This document shows positions 8,313-18,273 of a DNA stretch of 59,612 nucleotides, piece by piece. The notes under the pieces are model-generated. The model had not been told where the DNA came from. It was given only the letters and a program-made list of their open reading frames with translations, and ran no database searches. The translations under genes were made by a program, and so were the position numbers. How positions within the stretch are numbered: position 1 is the first letter of the stretch; each line of letters begins with the position of its first letter. This stretch comes from DASXMX01 sp036794395 (lineage in GTDB: Bacteria > Planctomycetota > Phycisphaerae > Tepidisphaerales > Tepidisphaeraceae), in NCBI GenBank assembly GCA_036794395.1, contig DAIRGS010000004.1, forward strand, positions 1 through 59,612. The letters are read 5' to 3'.

Positions 8313-9821
8313 GTGGCTGTTTCGCTTCCGCTCTTTCCCCAACCGTCCAACGGTTCGGCACGCGCAACTTCCCCACCCGCGCCCGAGGCGCTTGCCCTTT
8401 TTGAAGAATACGAAAAGAAAGAGAAGTGCGGGCTCTTCGGCATCTGGGGTCCGCGAGAGAGCTCACAGATCTGTTATCAGGGGCTATTTGCCCAGCAGCA
8501 CCGCGGCCAGGAGTCCGCCGGCATGGTCGTCAGCGACGGTGTGCAGCTCAATGGCCACACAGCGATGGGCCTGGTGAGCCAGGTATTCAATCCCCGGCTG
8601 TTGCGGGAAGAGCTCGCCGGGCACGCGGCGATTGGCCATGTTCGATATTCGACGACCGGATCGAGCAAGCTTTGTAATGCCCAGCCGTTACTTCGACAGT
8701 ATCTGATGGGCCCCGTGGCTGTGGCTCACAATGGTAATCTGGTTAACGCCCAGCTCCTCAGGCGGCAGTACGAAGAGCACGGGCATATTTTTCAAAGCAC
8801 GACTGACACCGAAATTATCGTTCACCTGCTGGCCAAGCCCACCCACGTTGATAAGCACGACCCCCTTCCTCACGTTTTGCGACATTTGCAGGGGGCGTTC
8901 AGCCTTTTGTTCTTGTTTCCGAATCGGATGGAGGCGGCGCGCGATCCCTGGGGAATTCGGCCGCTCGTGCTTGGAAAGACATGTGACGGGCACTGGTGCG
9001 TCGCCAGTGAGACGTGCGCGTTTGACGCGATCGGCGGAGAATTCGTACGCGAAGTTGAGCCGGGCGAAATCGTGCGGATCGATGAACATGGGATGACGAG
9101 CCGGCGGTTTGATCATCCCTCCCCGGACTTGGCGCATTGCGTGTTCGAGCACGTCTACTTTGCCAACCCCGCCAGTCGGATTTTTGGCCAAAATGTACAC
9201 CTGGTTCGCGAAGCGCTCGGCCGGCAACTGGCGCGAGAAGCGCCGGTAGATGCCGATTACATCATGCCGATGCCGGACTCGGGGCGGAGCGCCGCGCTGG
9301 GATTCGCGAAGGAATCGGGAATTCAGTTTGAGGAGGGGATTGTTCCGAACCGATTCGTCGGGCGGACGTTTATCCTTCCCGGGCAGGCTGAGCGCGATCG
9401 AGCGGTTGCGGTGAAACTGAACATTATCCCCGATGTGATCCGCGGCAAGCGGATTGTGATCGTTGAAGATTCAGTCGTTCGGGGGACCACGACGCGCTCG
9501 AAAATGCGCGCGATTCGTCGCGCGGGCGCCAAGGAAATCCACCTGCGGGTTTCCTGCCCACCCATCCGCCACCCATGTTTTTATGGGATCGATTTTCCGA
9601 CCAGCGAAGAGCTGATCGCCCACAACCGCACGGTCGAAGAGATCGGCGCGTTTCTGGAAGTGGATAGCCTGGCCTATCTGTCGCTCGATGGCATGGTCGC
9701 GTGTATGAATCGGGATAAGTCCAACTACTGCACGGCATGCTGGAGCGGGATCTACAAAATCCCCATCGATCAACCGCAAAGCAAATTCAGCTTCGAGCGC
9801 GACCAGCTCAAGATGTTCTAA
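8313..9821 (+). CDS. purF: Amidophosphoribosyltransferase (purine synthesis, step 1)
   Basis: Transfers ammonia from glutamine to PRPP to give 5-phosphoribosylamine. The N-terminal Ntn-type glutaminase starts at a cysteine (about residue 39, within EKCGLFGIWG), with conserved RGQESAGM and HNGNLVN. The phosphoribosyltransferase half has the PRPP loop IVIVEDSVVRGTTT. C-terminal cysteines in YCTACWSG and others around PPIRHPCF resemble the iron-sulfur ligands of the Bacillus-type enzyme. GTG at 8313 follows GGAG at seven bases and gives a propeptide of about 38 residues that must be removed to expose the cysteine. An upstream ATG at 8235 is in frame but less well placed. Divergent from rsgA. Confidence 0.95.
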   Translation: MAVSLPLFPQPSNGSARATSPPAPEALALFEEYEKKEKCGLFGIWGPRESSQICYQGLFAQQHRGQESAGMVVSDGVQLNGHTAMGLVSQVFNPRLLREELAGHAAIGHVRYSTTGSSKLCNAQPLLRQYLMGPVAVAHNGNLVNAQLLRRQYEEHGHIFQSTTDTEIIVHLLAKPTHVDKHDPLPHVLRHLQGAFSLLFLFPNRMEAARDPWGIRPLVLGKTCDGHWCVASETCAFDAIGGEFVREVEPGEIVRIDEHGMTSRRFDHPSPDLAHCVFEHVYFANPASRIFGQNVHLVREALGRQLAREAPVDADYIMPMPDSGRSAALGFAKESGIQFEEGIVPNRFVGRTFILPGQAERDRAVAVKLNIIPDVIRGKRIVIVEDSVVRGTTTRSKMRAIRRAGAKEIHLRVSCPPIRHPCFYGIDFPTSEELIAHNRTVEEIGAFLEVDSLAYLSLDGMVACMNRDKSNYCTACWSGIYKIPIDQPQSKFSFERDQLKMF

Positions 9822-9926
9822 ATCACCCGTGCGTTTATTGAGGTGCGGGGTCTCCATGCCTGCACGCGCGGCCCACGGGGCTGCACACATCGCGCGGAAT
9901 CGCTTACGCCCGTTTAATTGATGGTC

Positions 9927-10346
9927 TTACTCGGGAATCACCGCGTCGGCTTCTATTTCGATCAGCGCGTCATCGTCAATCAGCTTTGATACTTCCAATA
10001 ATGAAGTTGCCGGGCGGATTTCTTTGAATACTTCGCCGTGGACCTTGGCGACTTCTTCCCACTTGGAGATATCCGTCACGAACATGCGCGTGCGAATGAC
10101 GTGCTCGGGCTTTGCTCCAAGCGCCTCGAGAGCAGCACAGATAATTTGAAGCGAGCGCCGCGTCTGGGCTTCGAGGGAATCGGGATATTTGCCATCAGCA
10201 TTGATCCCGACCGTGCCCGTTACCACGATCACGTTGCCGGATTTGACGGCTCGGGAGTAACCCATGATGGGCTCCCATTTGGAGCCGGAGCTGGCACAAA
10301 CCCGTCCATGGCGGTTCGTCACGGTGATGTTGATGTCGGTTGGCAT
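9927..10346 (-). CDS. RidA/YjgF-family protein
   Basis: About 139 residues. Family members are trimeric enamine/imine deaminases or related hydrolases. Visible features are the SGSKWEPIMGYSRAVKSGN opening, VTGTVGI, the central QTRRSLQIICAALEALGA helix, IRTRMFVTDISKWEEV, and the closing RPATSLLEVSKLIDDDALIEIEADAV. The usual substrate arginine is present as R in VIRTRMFVTD. ATG at 10346 keeps the conserved SGSKWEP segment; ATG at 10265 has the better Shine-Dalgarno (GGGAG) but would cut it off. Ends 69 bases after the uvrA stop on the same strand and may be its downstream partner. Exact substrate unknown. Confidence 0.88.
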   Translation of the reverse strand: MPTDINITVTNRHGRVCASSGSKWEPIMGYSRAVKSGNVIVVTGTVGINADGKYPDSLEAQTRRSLQIICAALEALGAKPEHVIRTRMFVTDISKWEEVAKVHGEVFKEIRPATSLLEVSKLIDDDALIEIEADAVIPE

Positions 10347-10415
10347 TCGTGGGGTGAGTATAACATTCCCATGCGGGCAGGCCATATGCGAGACGCCACG
10401 CACTTCGCGCCCGCA

Positions 10416-13400
10416 CTACGCGATCATCTGCTCGACCTCAACCCGTTTTCGTTGCGGCAGGAGTTTTGGCCGCAGGTATTCGCCCGTGTAGCTGTCGGGC
10501 AGCTCGGTGATCTGTTCTGGCGTGCCTTCGCCGATGACCCGGCCGCCACCTTCTCCGCCTTCCGGGCCCATATCGATAAGCCAATCGGCGCATTTGATCA
10601 CATCAAGATTATGTTCGATGACCAGCACCGTGTTGCCCATGTCGGCCAGGCGGTTGAGCACATTAAGCAGGTTGTGAATGTCGGCAAAGTGCAGCCCAGT
10701 TGTCGGCTCATCGAGGACGTAAAGCGTGTGGTTGGTCACAGTTTTCCCCAACTCGGTGGCGAGCTTGACGCGCTGGGCTTCGCCGCCGGAGAGTTGGGTG
10801 CTGGGCTGGCCGACCTGGACGTAGGACAGGCCGACATCGTTCAACGCCTTGAGCATCTGGTGAATGCGGGGGAAGTTTTCGAAGAAGTTCATCGCTTCTT
10901 CAACGTTCATCGCCAGTACATCGGCGATGGTTTTGCCGCGATAGTGAATCTCCAGCGTCTCGGCGTTGTATCGCGTGCCGTGGCAGACTTCACACTTCAC
11001 GTAGACATCAGGGAGGAAGTGCATTTCGATGCATTTGGTGCCCTGGCCCTGGCAGGCTTCGCAGCGGCCGCCCTTGACGTTAAAGCTGAATCGCCCGGCT
11101 TCGTAGCCGCGAATCTTGGCTTCGCGTGTCTTGGCAAATACCCGCCGGATCTCGTCGAATACCCCAGTGTAAGTAGCGGGGTTGCTACGCGGGGTTCGAC
11201 CAATGGGGCTCTGATCGATCTCGATCACCTTATCGATCCGCGAAATACCGTTAAGCGATTTGTGAATGCCCGCCTTCACCTTCGAACCGTAGAGCTTCCG
11301 CTTCAACGCAGGTAACAGCGTCTGGTTGATGAGCGTGGATTTGCCTGAGCCACTGACGCCCGTCACGCAGATGAAGCCTCCGAGTGGAATTCGCACATCG
11401 ACGTTCTTGAGGTTGTTCTCGCGGCAGCCTTTGATCTCGATCGCGTTCTTATCAAGATCAATTGCGCGGCGCTGGGCCGGCACAGCAATGGCATATTCAC
11501 CGGTCAGATACTTGATGGTGATGCTTTGCGTATTGCTGAAGACATCGGGAACAGGGCCGGCACAGACCACATGCCCGCCGTGAGCGCCTGCGCCGGGGCC
11601 GATGTCGATCAGATAATCGGCCGCTCGAATGCAGTCTTCATCATGCTCGACCATCAGCACGGTATTGCCGATGGATTGGAGCCGCTTGAGCGTGCGAATC
11701 AGCCGGGTGTTATCGCGCTGGTGCAGGCCGATGGTCGGCTCATCAAGGACGTAGAGCACGCCGACCAGTCCGCTGCCGACTTGCGTGGCCAGGCGAATAC
11801 GCTGTGCTTCGCCACCGCTGAGGCTGCCGGTTTTCCGATCGAGCGTCAGGTAACCCAGGCCTACGTCATTCATGAAGCCCAATCGCGAGATGACTTCACG
11901 GACCAACGGCTCGGCGATTTTCCCACCCTCTTCCCCGAGGCGGAGAAGATCGAAGAAGCGCTTGGCCCGCTCGACGGTCATCATGCTGACATCGTGGATG
12001 CTGTAGCCCGGCAGCTTGACCGCCGGTACATCGGGGGCGAGTGCGACAGCTTCCTTGACCGGTCGGGATTTGGCGGCGGATTTTTTGCGACCCTTGGTAG
12101 GTTCGACATCCGCAGCAGACTCCTCCGATTCAATGCGCACTGCGCAACTTGGCCCGGCGGTGTGATGTTCGTCGGGCGGTTGTGGAACGATTGGATCGTC
12201 TTCGGCGTGAAGCCTTACGCAGAGGGCTTCCTTTCGCAACCGAGTTCCAAGGCACGTGGGGCACGGTTGCTCAGACATGTATTGATGCAGCCGGGCTTTG
12301 ACGAACTCGCTCTCGGTGTTCTCGAACCGTCGCTGCAAATTTGGGATGACGCCCTCGAACCAGGTGCCTGTCCCCTGATCGCCCTTGGCATCGGTACCAA
12401 AAATGAGGACCTGCTGAATCTTCTTTGGAATATCCTTGAACGGCGCGGAATAGCTGATGCCGAAGTCCCGGCAGAACAGCCGGAGAACCCGGCTGTAGTA
12501 AATGTTCATCCGCTTGCCGTTTTTGCGCCAGGCTTCGACCGCGCCGTTCTCCAGAGATGCGCTCTCATCGGGGACGACCATCTCGGCGTCCAGCTCGCAG
12601 GTCGTGCCCAACCCGTGGCACGATTGGCACGCGCCATGGGGGGAGTTGAAGCTGAACAGCCGCGGTTCCAGTTCCGGCAGCGAAACTTCGGGATGCAGGG
12701 GACAGGCAAATTTCTCACTGAAGACCTGATCTGCCCAGCCGCCTTTGGCTTCGGATGAAGCCACGGAAATAATGACCAATCCCTGGGAAAGCTTCAGCGC
12801 GGTTTCGATGGAGTCGGCGAGTCGTGATCGAATCTCGGGCTTGAGCACAATCCGGTCGACGATTGCTTCAATGTTGTGAGCAAAGGTTTTCTTAAGCTGC
12901 GGCGCCGCTTTGGGCGTTGGCAGTTCATGGATCTCGCCATCAATGCGGGCACGGACGAAACCTTGCTTATGAATCGCGCCGAAGGTGTCTTTGTGCTCGC
13001 CCTTTTGGCCGCGGATGAGCGGCGAGAGAACCATCACCTTGGTCCCAGCCGGGTATTTCATGACCGCGTCAACAATCTGGCTGGGTGTCTGGCTGCTGAT
13101 CACACGGCCGCAGACCCAGCAGTGGGGCGTGCCGGCTCGGGCAAATAGCACGCGCAGGTAGTCGTAGATTTCGGTGGTCGTCGCCACGATTGAGCGCGGA
13201 TTGCTGCTTGCCGAGCGTTGCTCGATGGCGATCGTGGGCGGCAGGCCCTCGATCTCCTCGATATCGGGCTTCTGAAGCTGATCGAGAAATTGCCGGGCAT
13301 AGGCCGAGAGGGATTCGATGTACTTGCGCTGTCCCTCGGCGTAGACGGTATCAAATGCGAGCGTGGATTTGCCCGACCCCGAAAGCCCGGTCACAACGAC

Positions 13401-13484
13401 AAGCTGGTCACGCGGAATCTCGACGTTGATGTTCTTAAGATTGTGCTCTTTGGCTCCGCGGATGCGGATTTGTTTCAAACTCAT
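10416..13484 (-). CDS. uvrA: Excinuclease ABC subunit A
   Basis: DNA-damage recognition ATPase of nucleotide excision repair, 1022 residues. Two ABC modules are seen: Walker A GLSGSGKST (about 33-41) and GVSGSGKST; signatures LSGGEAQRIRLA and LSGGEAQRVKLA; Walker B VLYVLDEPTIGLH and TLYVLDEPTTGLH. Zinc-finger cysteines include CWVC, CQSCHGLG, CPTC and CEACQGQG...CEVCHGT. ATG at 13484 (MSLKQIRIRG) fits the family; an upstream in-frame ATG at 13520 is less likely. Odd point: about 65 residues rich in E, P, K and A are inserted near positions 425-488, between LCVRL and LPGYSIHDV, where most UvrA proteins are continuous. Confidence 0.96.
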   Translation of the reverse strand: MSLKQIRIRGAKEHNLKNINVEIPRDQLVVVTGLSGSGKSTLAFDTVYAEGQRKYIESLSAYARQFLDQLQKPDIEEIEGLPPTIAIEQRSASSNPRSIVATTTEIYDYLRVLFARAGTPHCWVCGRVISSQTPSQIVDAVMKYPAGTKVMVLSPLIRGQKGEHKDTFGAIHKQGFVRARIDGEIHELPTPKAAPQLKKTFAHNIEAIVDRIVLKPEIRSRLADSIETALKLSQGLVIISVASSEAKGGWADQVFSEKFACPLHPEVSLPELEPRLFSFNSPHGACQSCHGLGTTCELDAEMVVPDESASLENGAVEAWRKNGKRMNIYYSRVLRLFCRDFGISYSAPFKDIPKKIQQVLIFGTDAKGDQGTGTWFEGVIPNLQRRFENTESEFVKARLHQYMSEQPCPTCLGTRLRKEALCVRLHAEDDPIVPQPPDEHHTAGPSCAVRIESEESAADVEPTKGRKKSAAKSRPVKEAVALAPDVPAVKLPGYSIHDVSMMTVERAKRFFDLLRLGEEGGKIAEPLVREVISRLGFMNDVGLGYLTLDRKTGSLSGGEAQRIRLATQVGSGLVGVLYVLDEPTIGLHQRDNTRLIRTLKRLQSIGNTVLMVEHDEDCIRAADYLIDIGPGAGAHGGHVVCAGPVPDVFSNTQSITIKYLTGEYAIAVPAQRRAIDLDKNAIEIKGCRENNLKNVDVRIPLGGFICVTGVSGSGKSTLINQTLLPALKRKLYGSKVKAGIHKSLNGISRIDKVIEIDQSPIGRTPRSNPATYTGVFDEIRRVFAKTREAKIRGYEAGRFSFNVKGGRCEACQGQGTKCIEMHFLPDVYVKCEVCHGTRYNAETLEIHYRGKTIADVLAMNVEEAMNFFENFPRIHQMLKALNDVGLSYVQVGQPSTQLSGGEAQRVKLATELGKTVTNHTLYVLDEPTTGLHFADIHNLLNVLNRLADMGNTVLVIEHNLDVIKCADWLIDMGPEGGEGGGRVIGEGTPEQITELPDSYTGEYLRPKLLPQRKRVEVEQMIA

Positions 13485-13631
13485 GGTCCGTCCGATCCCT
13501 GACACGCCCCGGGGTCGCAAAAATTAGAATCGCCGATTGTACGGACGATGTATGGGTAAGGAAACCCCCAACTCTCAAGCATGAGATAGACGTTTCCCGG
13601 CTTGGAATTGTTCTGCTTGTGAGCGCTGGAT

Positions 13632-15005
13632 TCAGGCTTTGGTAGCCGTCGCCAGGGGAACCTGAGAATGGGGGGCGGGGATGATGGGAAAGCCGCTTGG
13701 GACTGGACGGGCTTTAACCATTGCGGCGATTCCTCCCGCCGCGGCCATGGAGGCCGCGAGGAACAAAAACCCGGCGCCGTCGCTGTGGAAATAGCCGTTA
13801 AGGAATCCAACCGCGTACGAGCCCACGAAGCCACCGACCGCCCCGGCGCTATTTACAAGCGCCATCGATTCCCCGACGACGTTTCTCGGCACCAGATCGG
13901 CAATCAATGCCCACAGTGGCCCACACGGCGTATAGACCGAAGCGCCCGCAAAGGCCAGTGCAATAAACGCCATCCAGATGTGGCCCCCGACCGTTGCCGC
14001 CGCAATCAGAAACGCCACGCCTCCGATCAACATCGCCGGCCAGATGAAAATTTTGCGAGTCAGCAATCGGTCTGACCAATAAGACACGATCAGCATCGTG
14101 ATGACCGCAAGCAGGTACGGGATTGCGGCAAGAACGCCCGTTTCGGAATTGCTGAGCCTCGCACCATCTTTCAAAATCTTGGGCAGCCAGAACACAAACC
14201 CGTAAGTTCCGATGCTCCAGCCGAAATACATGATCGACAGCAGAATGACTCGCGTATCTTGAAACGCGGCCCAGTAATTTCTCACCGCCGGAAGACTGCG
14301 CTGCTCATCATCGAGTGATTCCTGTATTGCCTGGGCATCGGCGGCACTGAGCCATTTTGCCTCGGTGGGAAAGTCGTCGGCCATGAACCACCAGACCGCC
14401 GCCCATAGAATCGATGGCAACCCTTCCAATACGAACATCATCTGCCAGCCGCGAAGGCCCATGACCGTGTGATTGTCGAAGAAGTCGACCAGAAACCCTG
14501 AGATCACCGACACGGTCATCATGGTGAGTGGATTGCCAAGGATCAGCAGCGTGTTGGCTCGCGATCGCTCGCGCTTGGTGAACCAGTGCGTGAGGAAAAC
14601 GAGCATCGCCGGAAATACGACGCTTTCGACCGCGCCCAGAAGCGTGCGGGCGATCGCCAGCATCCAGACGTTTTTAACCAGCCCTTGAGCCGCGCAAAGC
14701 ACGCCCCACAGAATCAGTGCCCAGAACACCAGCTTCTTGGCGCTGTGCTTGGAAGCGTAGCTGGCGCCCGGGATTTGAAACGCGGTGTAGCCGACAAAGA
14801 ACAGCGCCAGGACGAGCGATGACATGGTGGCGGTCATGCCGATGGTCTTGTCGAGGCCGCCGGCCAGAGCGGAGCCATAATTCACGCGATCAAAATATGC
14901 GAGGCCATACGTTACGAATGCCAACGGGATGACCCGCGCGAATCGTGCCGCGCTGCGAGTTGGATCGGCGGCGGGGGCCTGGGCGGCCGGCTGGGTGATG
15001 CTCAA
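13632..15005 (-). CDS. MFS transporter, anion:cation symporter type
   Basis: 457 residues with about twelve membrane helices. YFDRVNYG just after the first helix and the layout around residues 20-60 are typical of the anion:cation symporter subfamily, which carries organic acids such as hexuronates, glucarate or phthalate-like compounds with protons. The start is TTG at 15005, preceded by CCGGAGGACAAC, a strong ribosome site; the longer open frame to 15173 runs through a dispersed repeat and lacks family similarity. The substrate cannot be assigned. Neighbours (uvrA; the pseudokinase-SagB gene) give no metabolic hint. Confidence 0.88.
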   Translation of the reverse strand: MSITQPAAQAPAADPTRSAARFARVIPLAFVTYGLAYFDRVNYGSALAGGLDKTIGMTATMSSLVLALFFVGYTAFQIPGASYASKHSAKKLVFWALILWGVLCAAQGLVKNVWMLAIARTLLGAVESVVFPAMLVFLTHWFTKRERSRANTLLILGNPLTMMTVSVISGFLVDFFDNHTVMGLRGWQMMFVLEGLPSILWAAVWWFMADDFPTEAKWLSAADAQAIQESLDDEQRSLPAVRNYWAAFQDTRVILLSIMYFGWSIGTYGFVFWLPKILKDGARLSNSETGVLAAIPYLLAVITMLIVSYWSDRLLTRKIFIWPAMLIGGVAFLIAAATVGGHIWMAFIALAFAGASVYTPCGPLWALIADLVPRNVVGESMALVNSAGAVGGFVGSYAVGFLNGYFHSDGAGFLFLAASMAAAGGIAAMVKARPVPSGFPIIPAPHSQVPLATATKA

Positions 15006-15131
15006 GTTGTCCTCCGGGTGGAAATCCGCGTCGATACCGTACAGGGAGTCCGTCAGGAAATGCAACCGCCATGTTACCCCCTCTACGCGAAACGCGAAAA
15101 ACGTTTGTGATAATTTCGGTCGACCGATTTC

Positions 15132-15313
15132 GTGACATGGGCATCTTTGCCCATGGTGCGTGTATGCACGCACGTCGGCGGCATTCCACCGACCGGGCGA
15201 TCCTTTATTCCTGCAAAGATATTCTCATCCCCTTTGCTGGCTTGATTGCCTTATCGGCACAAGGCCGATGGCTGCGGCGTATCGCAGCCCACGGGCTGGA
15301 AGCACCGTGCCAC
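15132..15313. repeat. Dispersed intergenic element, copy A2
   Basis: Second copy of the element at 1848-2034, in the same orientation. It opens GTGACATGGGCATCTTTGCC and ends with the CACGGGCTGG then AAGCACCGTGCCAC module. Differences from copy A1 sit mostly in the middle. The 460-base gap it occupies (15006-15464) also holds the TTG-start leader of the transporter on one side and about 150 bases with no convincing gene on the other. Confidence 0.75.
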
Positions 15314-15464
15314 GTTCCTCGGAATTCTCGTCGACTGATTTGCCGCGCACCCAAGCGAACCTGGGAGATCATGCCAGGAGCATGCGGGCTTCCTCCTCGC
15401 GAACTAGATTGAACAAAAGATCCGCCCAGAAGGACCGTCGCGTTCCGTTTTAATGCCTGAAACT

Positions 15465-18203
15465 TCAGCCAATTCCCAGACTCGGATGGCCCGGCGGTTC
15501 TGCTTCGGGCGCGGTAAAGCCCAGCGCGGTTGCGTACATGATTTCCCAGCCGGTGTGTTCCAAGCCCAGGAATTTGCGGATTTCGTCGTCGTAGAACGAT
15601 CCGATGCCGCACGTGCCGATGCCTCCGCCCCCGGCGGCGAGCGTGAGGCGCTGGCCGATGATGCCGGCTTCAAGATGGGCCAGGCGATACAGATCGGGCC
15701 CGGCGCCGTGCATTAACGTGTGCAGATTGGCGGCCATCAGGCAAACCGCGGCCGCGTTGCCGCAGCGAGCCTGCTCAAGGCAAATGAAGGCACTTTGCTT
15801 GCGGAAATCGCCGCCGATCAGCATTGTCCATTGGTCGGCAGGGGGGTGGTAGTACCACACGCCGGGCGTCAGGCCACTGATGTCATGCACTAGCCAGATT
15901 GGGCGGATCAGCGCGACGTGAGGCCCATCGGGATAGAGCGGGACAAACGTGCCCGTTCTGAAGGCCGCTTGGTTGATTGCCAGGAACTTGTTGCGCGGGA
16001 TATTCTGTGAAGTAAAATCGCGGCTGCTGCGGCGCTTGAGCAGCACTTCGCGCATGGAAGGGCCGCGCGGCGGCTCTTCGGTAATCACCATCTCGTGCAT
16101 GCGATGGTCTGGCGGCAGGGGGGACAATTCCGTGAGAGGCGGTCGAATCTCGCGAATCGGGATCCCTGGCTTCATGCAGTCAAAGTGAGCCGCGAGAATC
16201 GAATCCTGAGGGCCCACTCGCGGAGCGAGCGGCGGGCGTTCCAGTGGAGGGAGCCGGCGCGGCGGGGGTGGCTGCGTTGGAGACGCCCCTTCACCCTCCT
16301 TATGCGCATCAGAATCATCAGCCCATACCACCATCGCCTGAATCGCCTCGAACGAACCGAAATCCGCGTCGAGGGGGATTCCGATGAGTTCGCGCATGGT
16401 GCTGTCGTTCATCTGAAGCCGCGCCATTGTGGAGATGCCCAGACCGTTGGCGGTGGCGACGATGTTGGTAATGAGATGGCCGGCATCGGCAAGGGCGATG
16501 CGATAACCGCGGGCGCGATATTTATAGGCGGATCGCGCGAAATTGGTGGATACCAGCAACGCAGCCGGAACCGATTTGAGAAATGCCAGATCGGGACGGC
16601 CGCGTTTGATGTGCGCCAGCGTATCCGCGCCCTCCCGCAACTTGGTCAGCGAAAACTCGTGTGGATTGAAACTGTATAACCCAGGTCCTATTCCCGCGAT
16701 CGACAAGGCTGCGACGTAGATTTCACAAGGGAAAAGGGCGCTGGCGCTGGGGCAGGTCCGCAGGCGGTACTTGTAGATACCGAATTTTTTCTCCGCGCTC
16801 ACCCCGTACGCCATGTACAGCCACGTCGCCAAGGTCTTGAGGTCTTGCGGCGGCTGAACGTGGCTGTCGGGCAGCGCGGTAACACCTTCGCGCATTAAAG
16901 CAAGCGACGCCACCGACAGGTCGAGCAACCCTGTCGGTAATGCAACCTTGGGCAGTCCGGGAAACGTCCGGACGACTGCGAGCTGGTCCGCCAGATGGGA
17001 TCTGGGCGTGAGAGCACGAACCGATTCGTAGGTATGTTTGGTGGATTGATGAAATTCAAGAACCCGCTCGACCCGGTCGAGAATATCGCGCGGGAGCGTG
17101 ACCACGTGATTTTCGTTGCTCATCGAGTTCATGTCTTTCCGAGGCGCGGCAGCGTTGAGCGATGGCGGAAATTCAATCGGTTCCAAAGGCTCAGCGGGCT
17201 CGAAGATAGCCGTTGGCTCAACGGAGTGTGATGATGTCAATATCGTTTGCAGATTTGACACATCGTCGGGATTGTAGGCTGGCTGCGCGCGTGGTTCAGA
17301 CGCTGTCGTCACTATCGGTTGCGGATGGGACGTACTTTGCTTTTCGCGATCCGTTGTCTGCGTGCGCCTCCGGTTGGTTTCAAACATCTGGCTGATGAAT
17401 TGTTGAGCGTCGAAAGGGAGTTCCATCAGCGATGCGATTCCAAGCTGACTGCTTTTGAACGATCTGATCGCGGCCCGAACTTCATACAGGTTGGGTCTGG
17501 ACGAGGAATCAGGGTTGAGCAGGTCTGTGCAGAGCGACCGCCAGCGATCCGCATTCCCACCGAGGCGCGACCACTCTTCGGATTCATCCACCGGCCAGGA
17601 CAATGGATGAAATTGACGACGGGTCACGAGTTGGAAAAGCATTTCCCCCAGTGCATTAAGATCTCCGGCTGTGGTAACAGGGCCGGCAGGGGAGGATTCG
17701 AGGGGGTCCGTGAGCACAACGCGTAGTCGCCCACGATTGACTTCGCCACTCACCAAGACGTTAGACGGTTTGAGATTGCCGTGACCTCGGTCGCAAGCCT
17801 GCTTCAATTCAACGAGACCTTCCACGGTCCCGAACATAATCCGGTGGAGGGCGCGCGCATTGAGTGGCGCCGGACCCGATATCAGTTTTTTTACCGTTCG
17901 GGGAAAATGATCGGTGACGTAGAAAGCTCCCCCATCGGAACTGCCGACCTCATGCAGCAAGGCCCAATGCTTGCCCACTTTGGCGACTGATTGTTGAATC
18001 GCGGCACGATCTAGAAATCGCTTAAGCAAATCGCGCCCGCCGCGGGCCGCCGCAAACGTTTCGAGCGTGATATGCGCTGTCGGCTGCACGTATTTCGCGG
18101 CAAACCGTCGGCTGTCATCCCCCGCGCGTCGCACTTCGCACACACTACCGAAAGGCGTGCGAAATATTTCTGCGAGGAGCTCGAAAGATCCAAAGCGGAT
18201 CAT
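15465..18203 (-). CDS. Pseudokinase fused to tandem SagB-type nitroreductases
   Basis: 912 residues in three parts. (1) Residues 1-260 follow the protein-kinase fold: FAAKYV holds the ATP lysine (K37), but the catalytic loop reads HGNLKPSN (141-148), with Asn for the catalytic Asp, and the DFG triad is DPL (166-168), so phosphotransfer is unlikely. (2) A polar linker to about 360. (3) Two SagB/ThcOx-like nitroreductase domains: about 365-626 (EFHQSTKHTYESVR, CPSASALFPCEIYV, GYRIALADAGHLITNI) and about 719-905 (RRSSRDFTSQNIP, YRLAHLEAGIIGQRL, GIGTCGIGSFYDDEI). SagB-type enzymes are FMN dehydrogenases, best known from azoline oxidation in peptide natural products. Follows a HemQ-like gene by 70 bases. 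No YcaO enzyme or precursor peptide is visible nearby. Confidence 0.8.
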   Translation of the reverse strand: MIRFGSFELLAEIFRTPFGSVCEVRRAGDDSRRFAAKYVQPTAHITLETFAAARGGRDLLKRFLDRAAIQQSVAKVGKHWALLHEVGSSDGGAFYVTDHFPRTVKKLISGPAPLNARALHRIMFGTVEGLVELKQACDRGHGNLKPSNVLVSGEVNRGRLRVVLTDPLESSPAGPVTTAGDLNALGEMLFQLVTRRQFHPLSWPVDESEEWSRLGGNADRWRSLCTDLLNPDSSSRPNLYEVRAAIRSFKSSQLGIASLMELPFDAQQFISQMFETNRRRTQTTDREKQSTSHPQPIVTTASEPRAQPAYNPDDVSNLQTILTSSHSVEPTAIFEPAEPLEPIEFPPSLNAAAPRKDMNSMSNENHVVTLPRDILDRVERVLEFHQSTKHTYESVRALTPRSHLADQLAVVRTFPGLPKVALPTGLLDLSVASLALMREGVTALPDSHVQPPQDLKTLATWLYMAYGVSAEKKFGIYKYRLRTCPSASALFPCEIYVAALSIAGIGPGLYSFNPHEFSLTKLREGADTLAHIKRGRPDLAFLKSVPAALLVSTNFARSAYKYRARGYRIALADAGHLITNIVATANGLGISTMARLQMNDSTMRELIGIPLDADFGSFEAIQAMVVWADDSDAHKEGEGASPTQPPPPRRLPPLERPPLAPRVGPQDSILAAHFDCMKPGIPIREIRPPLTELSPLPPDHRMHEMVITEEPPRGPSMREVLLKRRSSRDFTSQNIPRNKFLAINQAAFRTGTFVPLYPDGPHVALIRPIWLVHDISGLTPGVWYYHPPADQWTMLIGGDFRKQSAFICLEQARCGNAAAVCLMAANLHTLMHGAGPDLYRLAHLEAGIIGQRLTLAAGGGGIGTCGIGSFYDDEIRKFLGLEHTGWEIMYATALGFTAPEAEPPGHPSLGIG

Positions 18204-18273
18204 GAGGTTAAATCACAATGAGCAAATCGGTTGCAGGCCGCGTGAAACATAGGACATGAATGGCACACAAATT

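Noticed and set aside
10038..10403. Plus-strand frame opposite the RidA-family gene
   Set aside because: The reverse-strand frame has the complete RidA motif set; the plus-strand product has none.
11526..12758. 410-codon open frame on the plus strand
   Set aside because: It lies entirely opposite uvrA, whose motifs are complete; the plus-strand product has no motif and is a codon-bias shadow. The same applies to 10038-11315.
15314..15464. Possible precursor peptide next to the SagB-type gene
   Set aside because: A strong GAGGAGGAA site precedes ATG-CTC-CTG-GCA-TGA, only four codons; the other frame reads into the dispersed repeat. No leader/core-like peptide is present.
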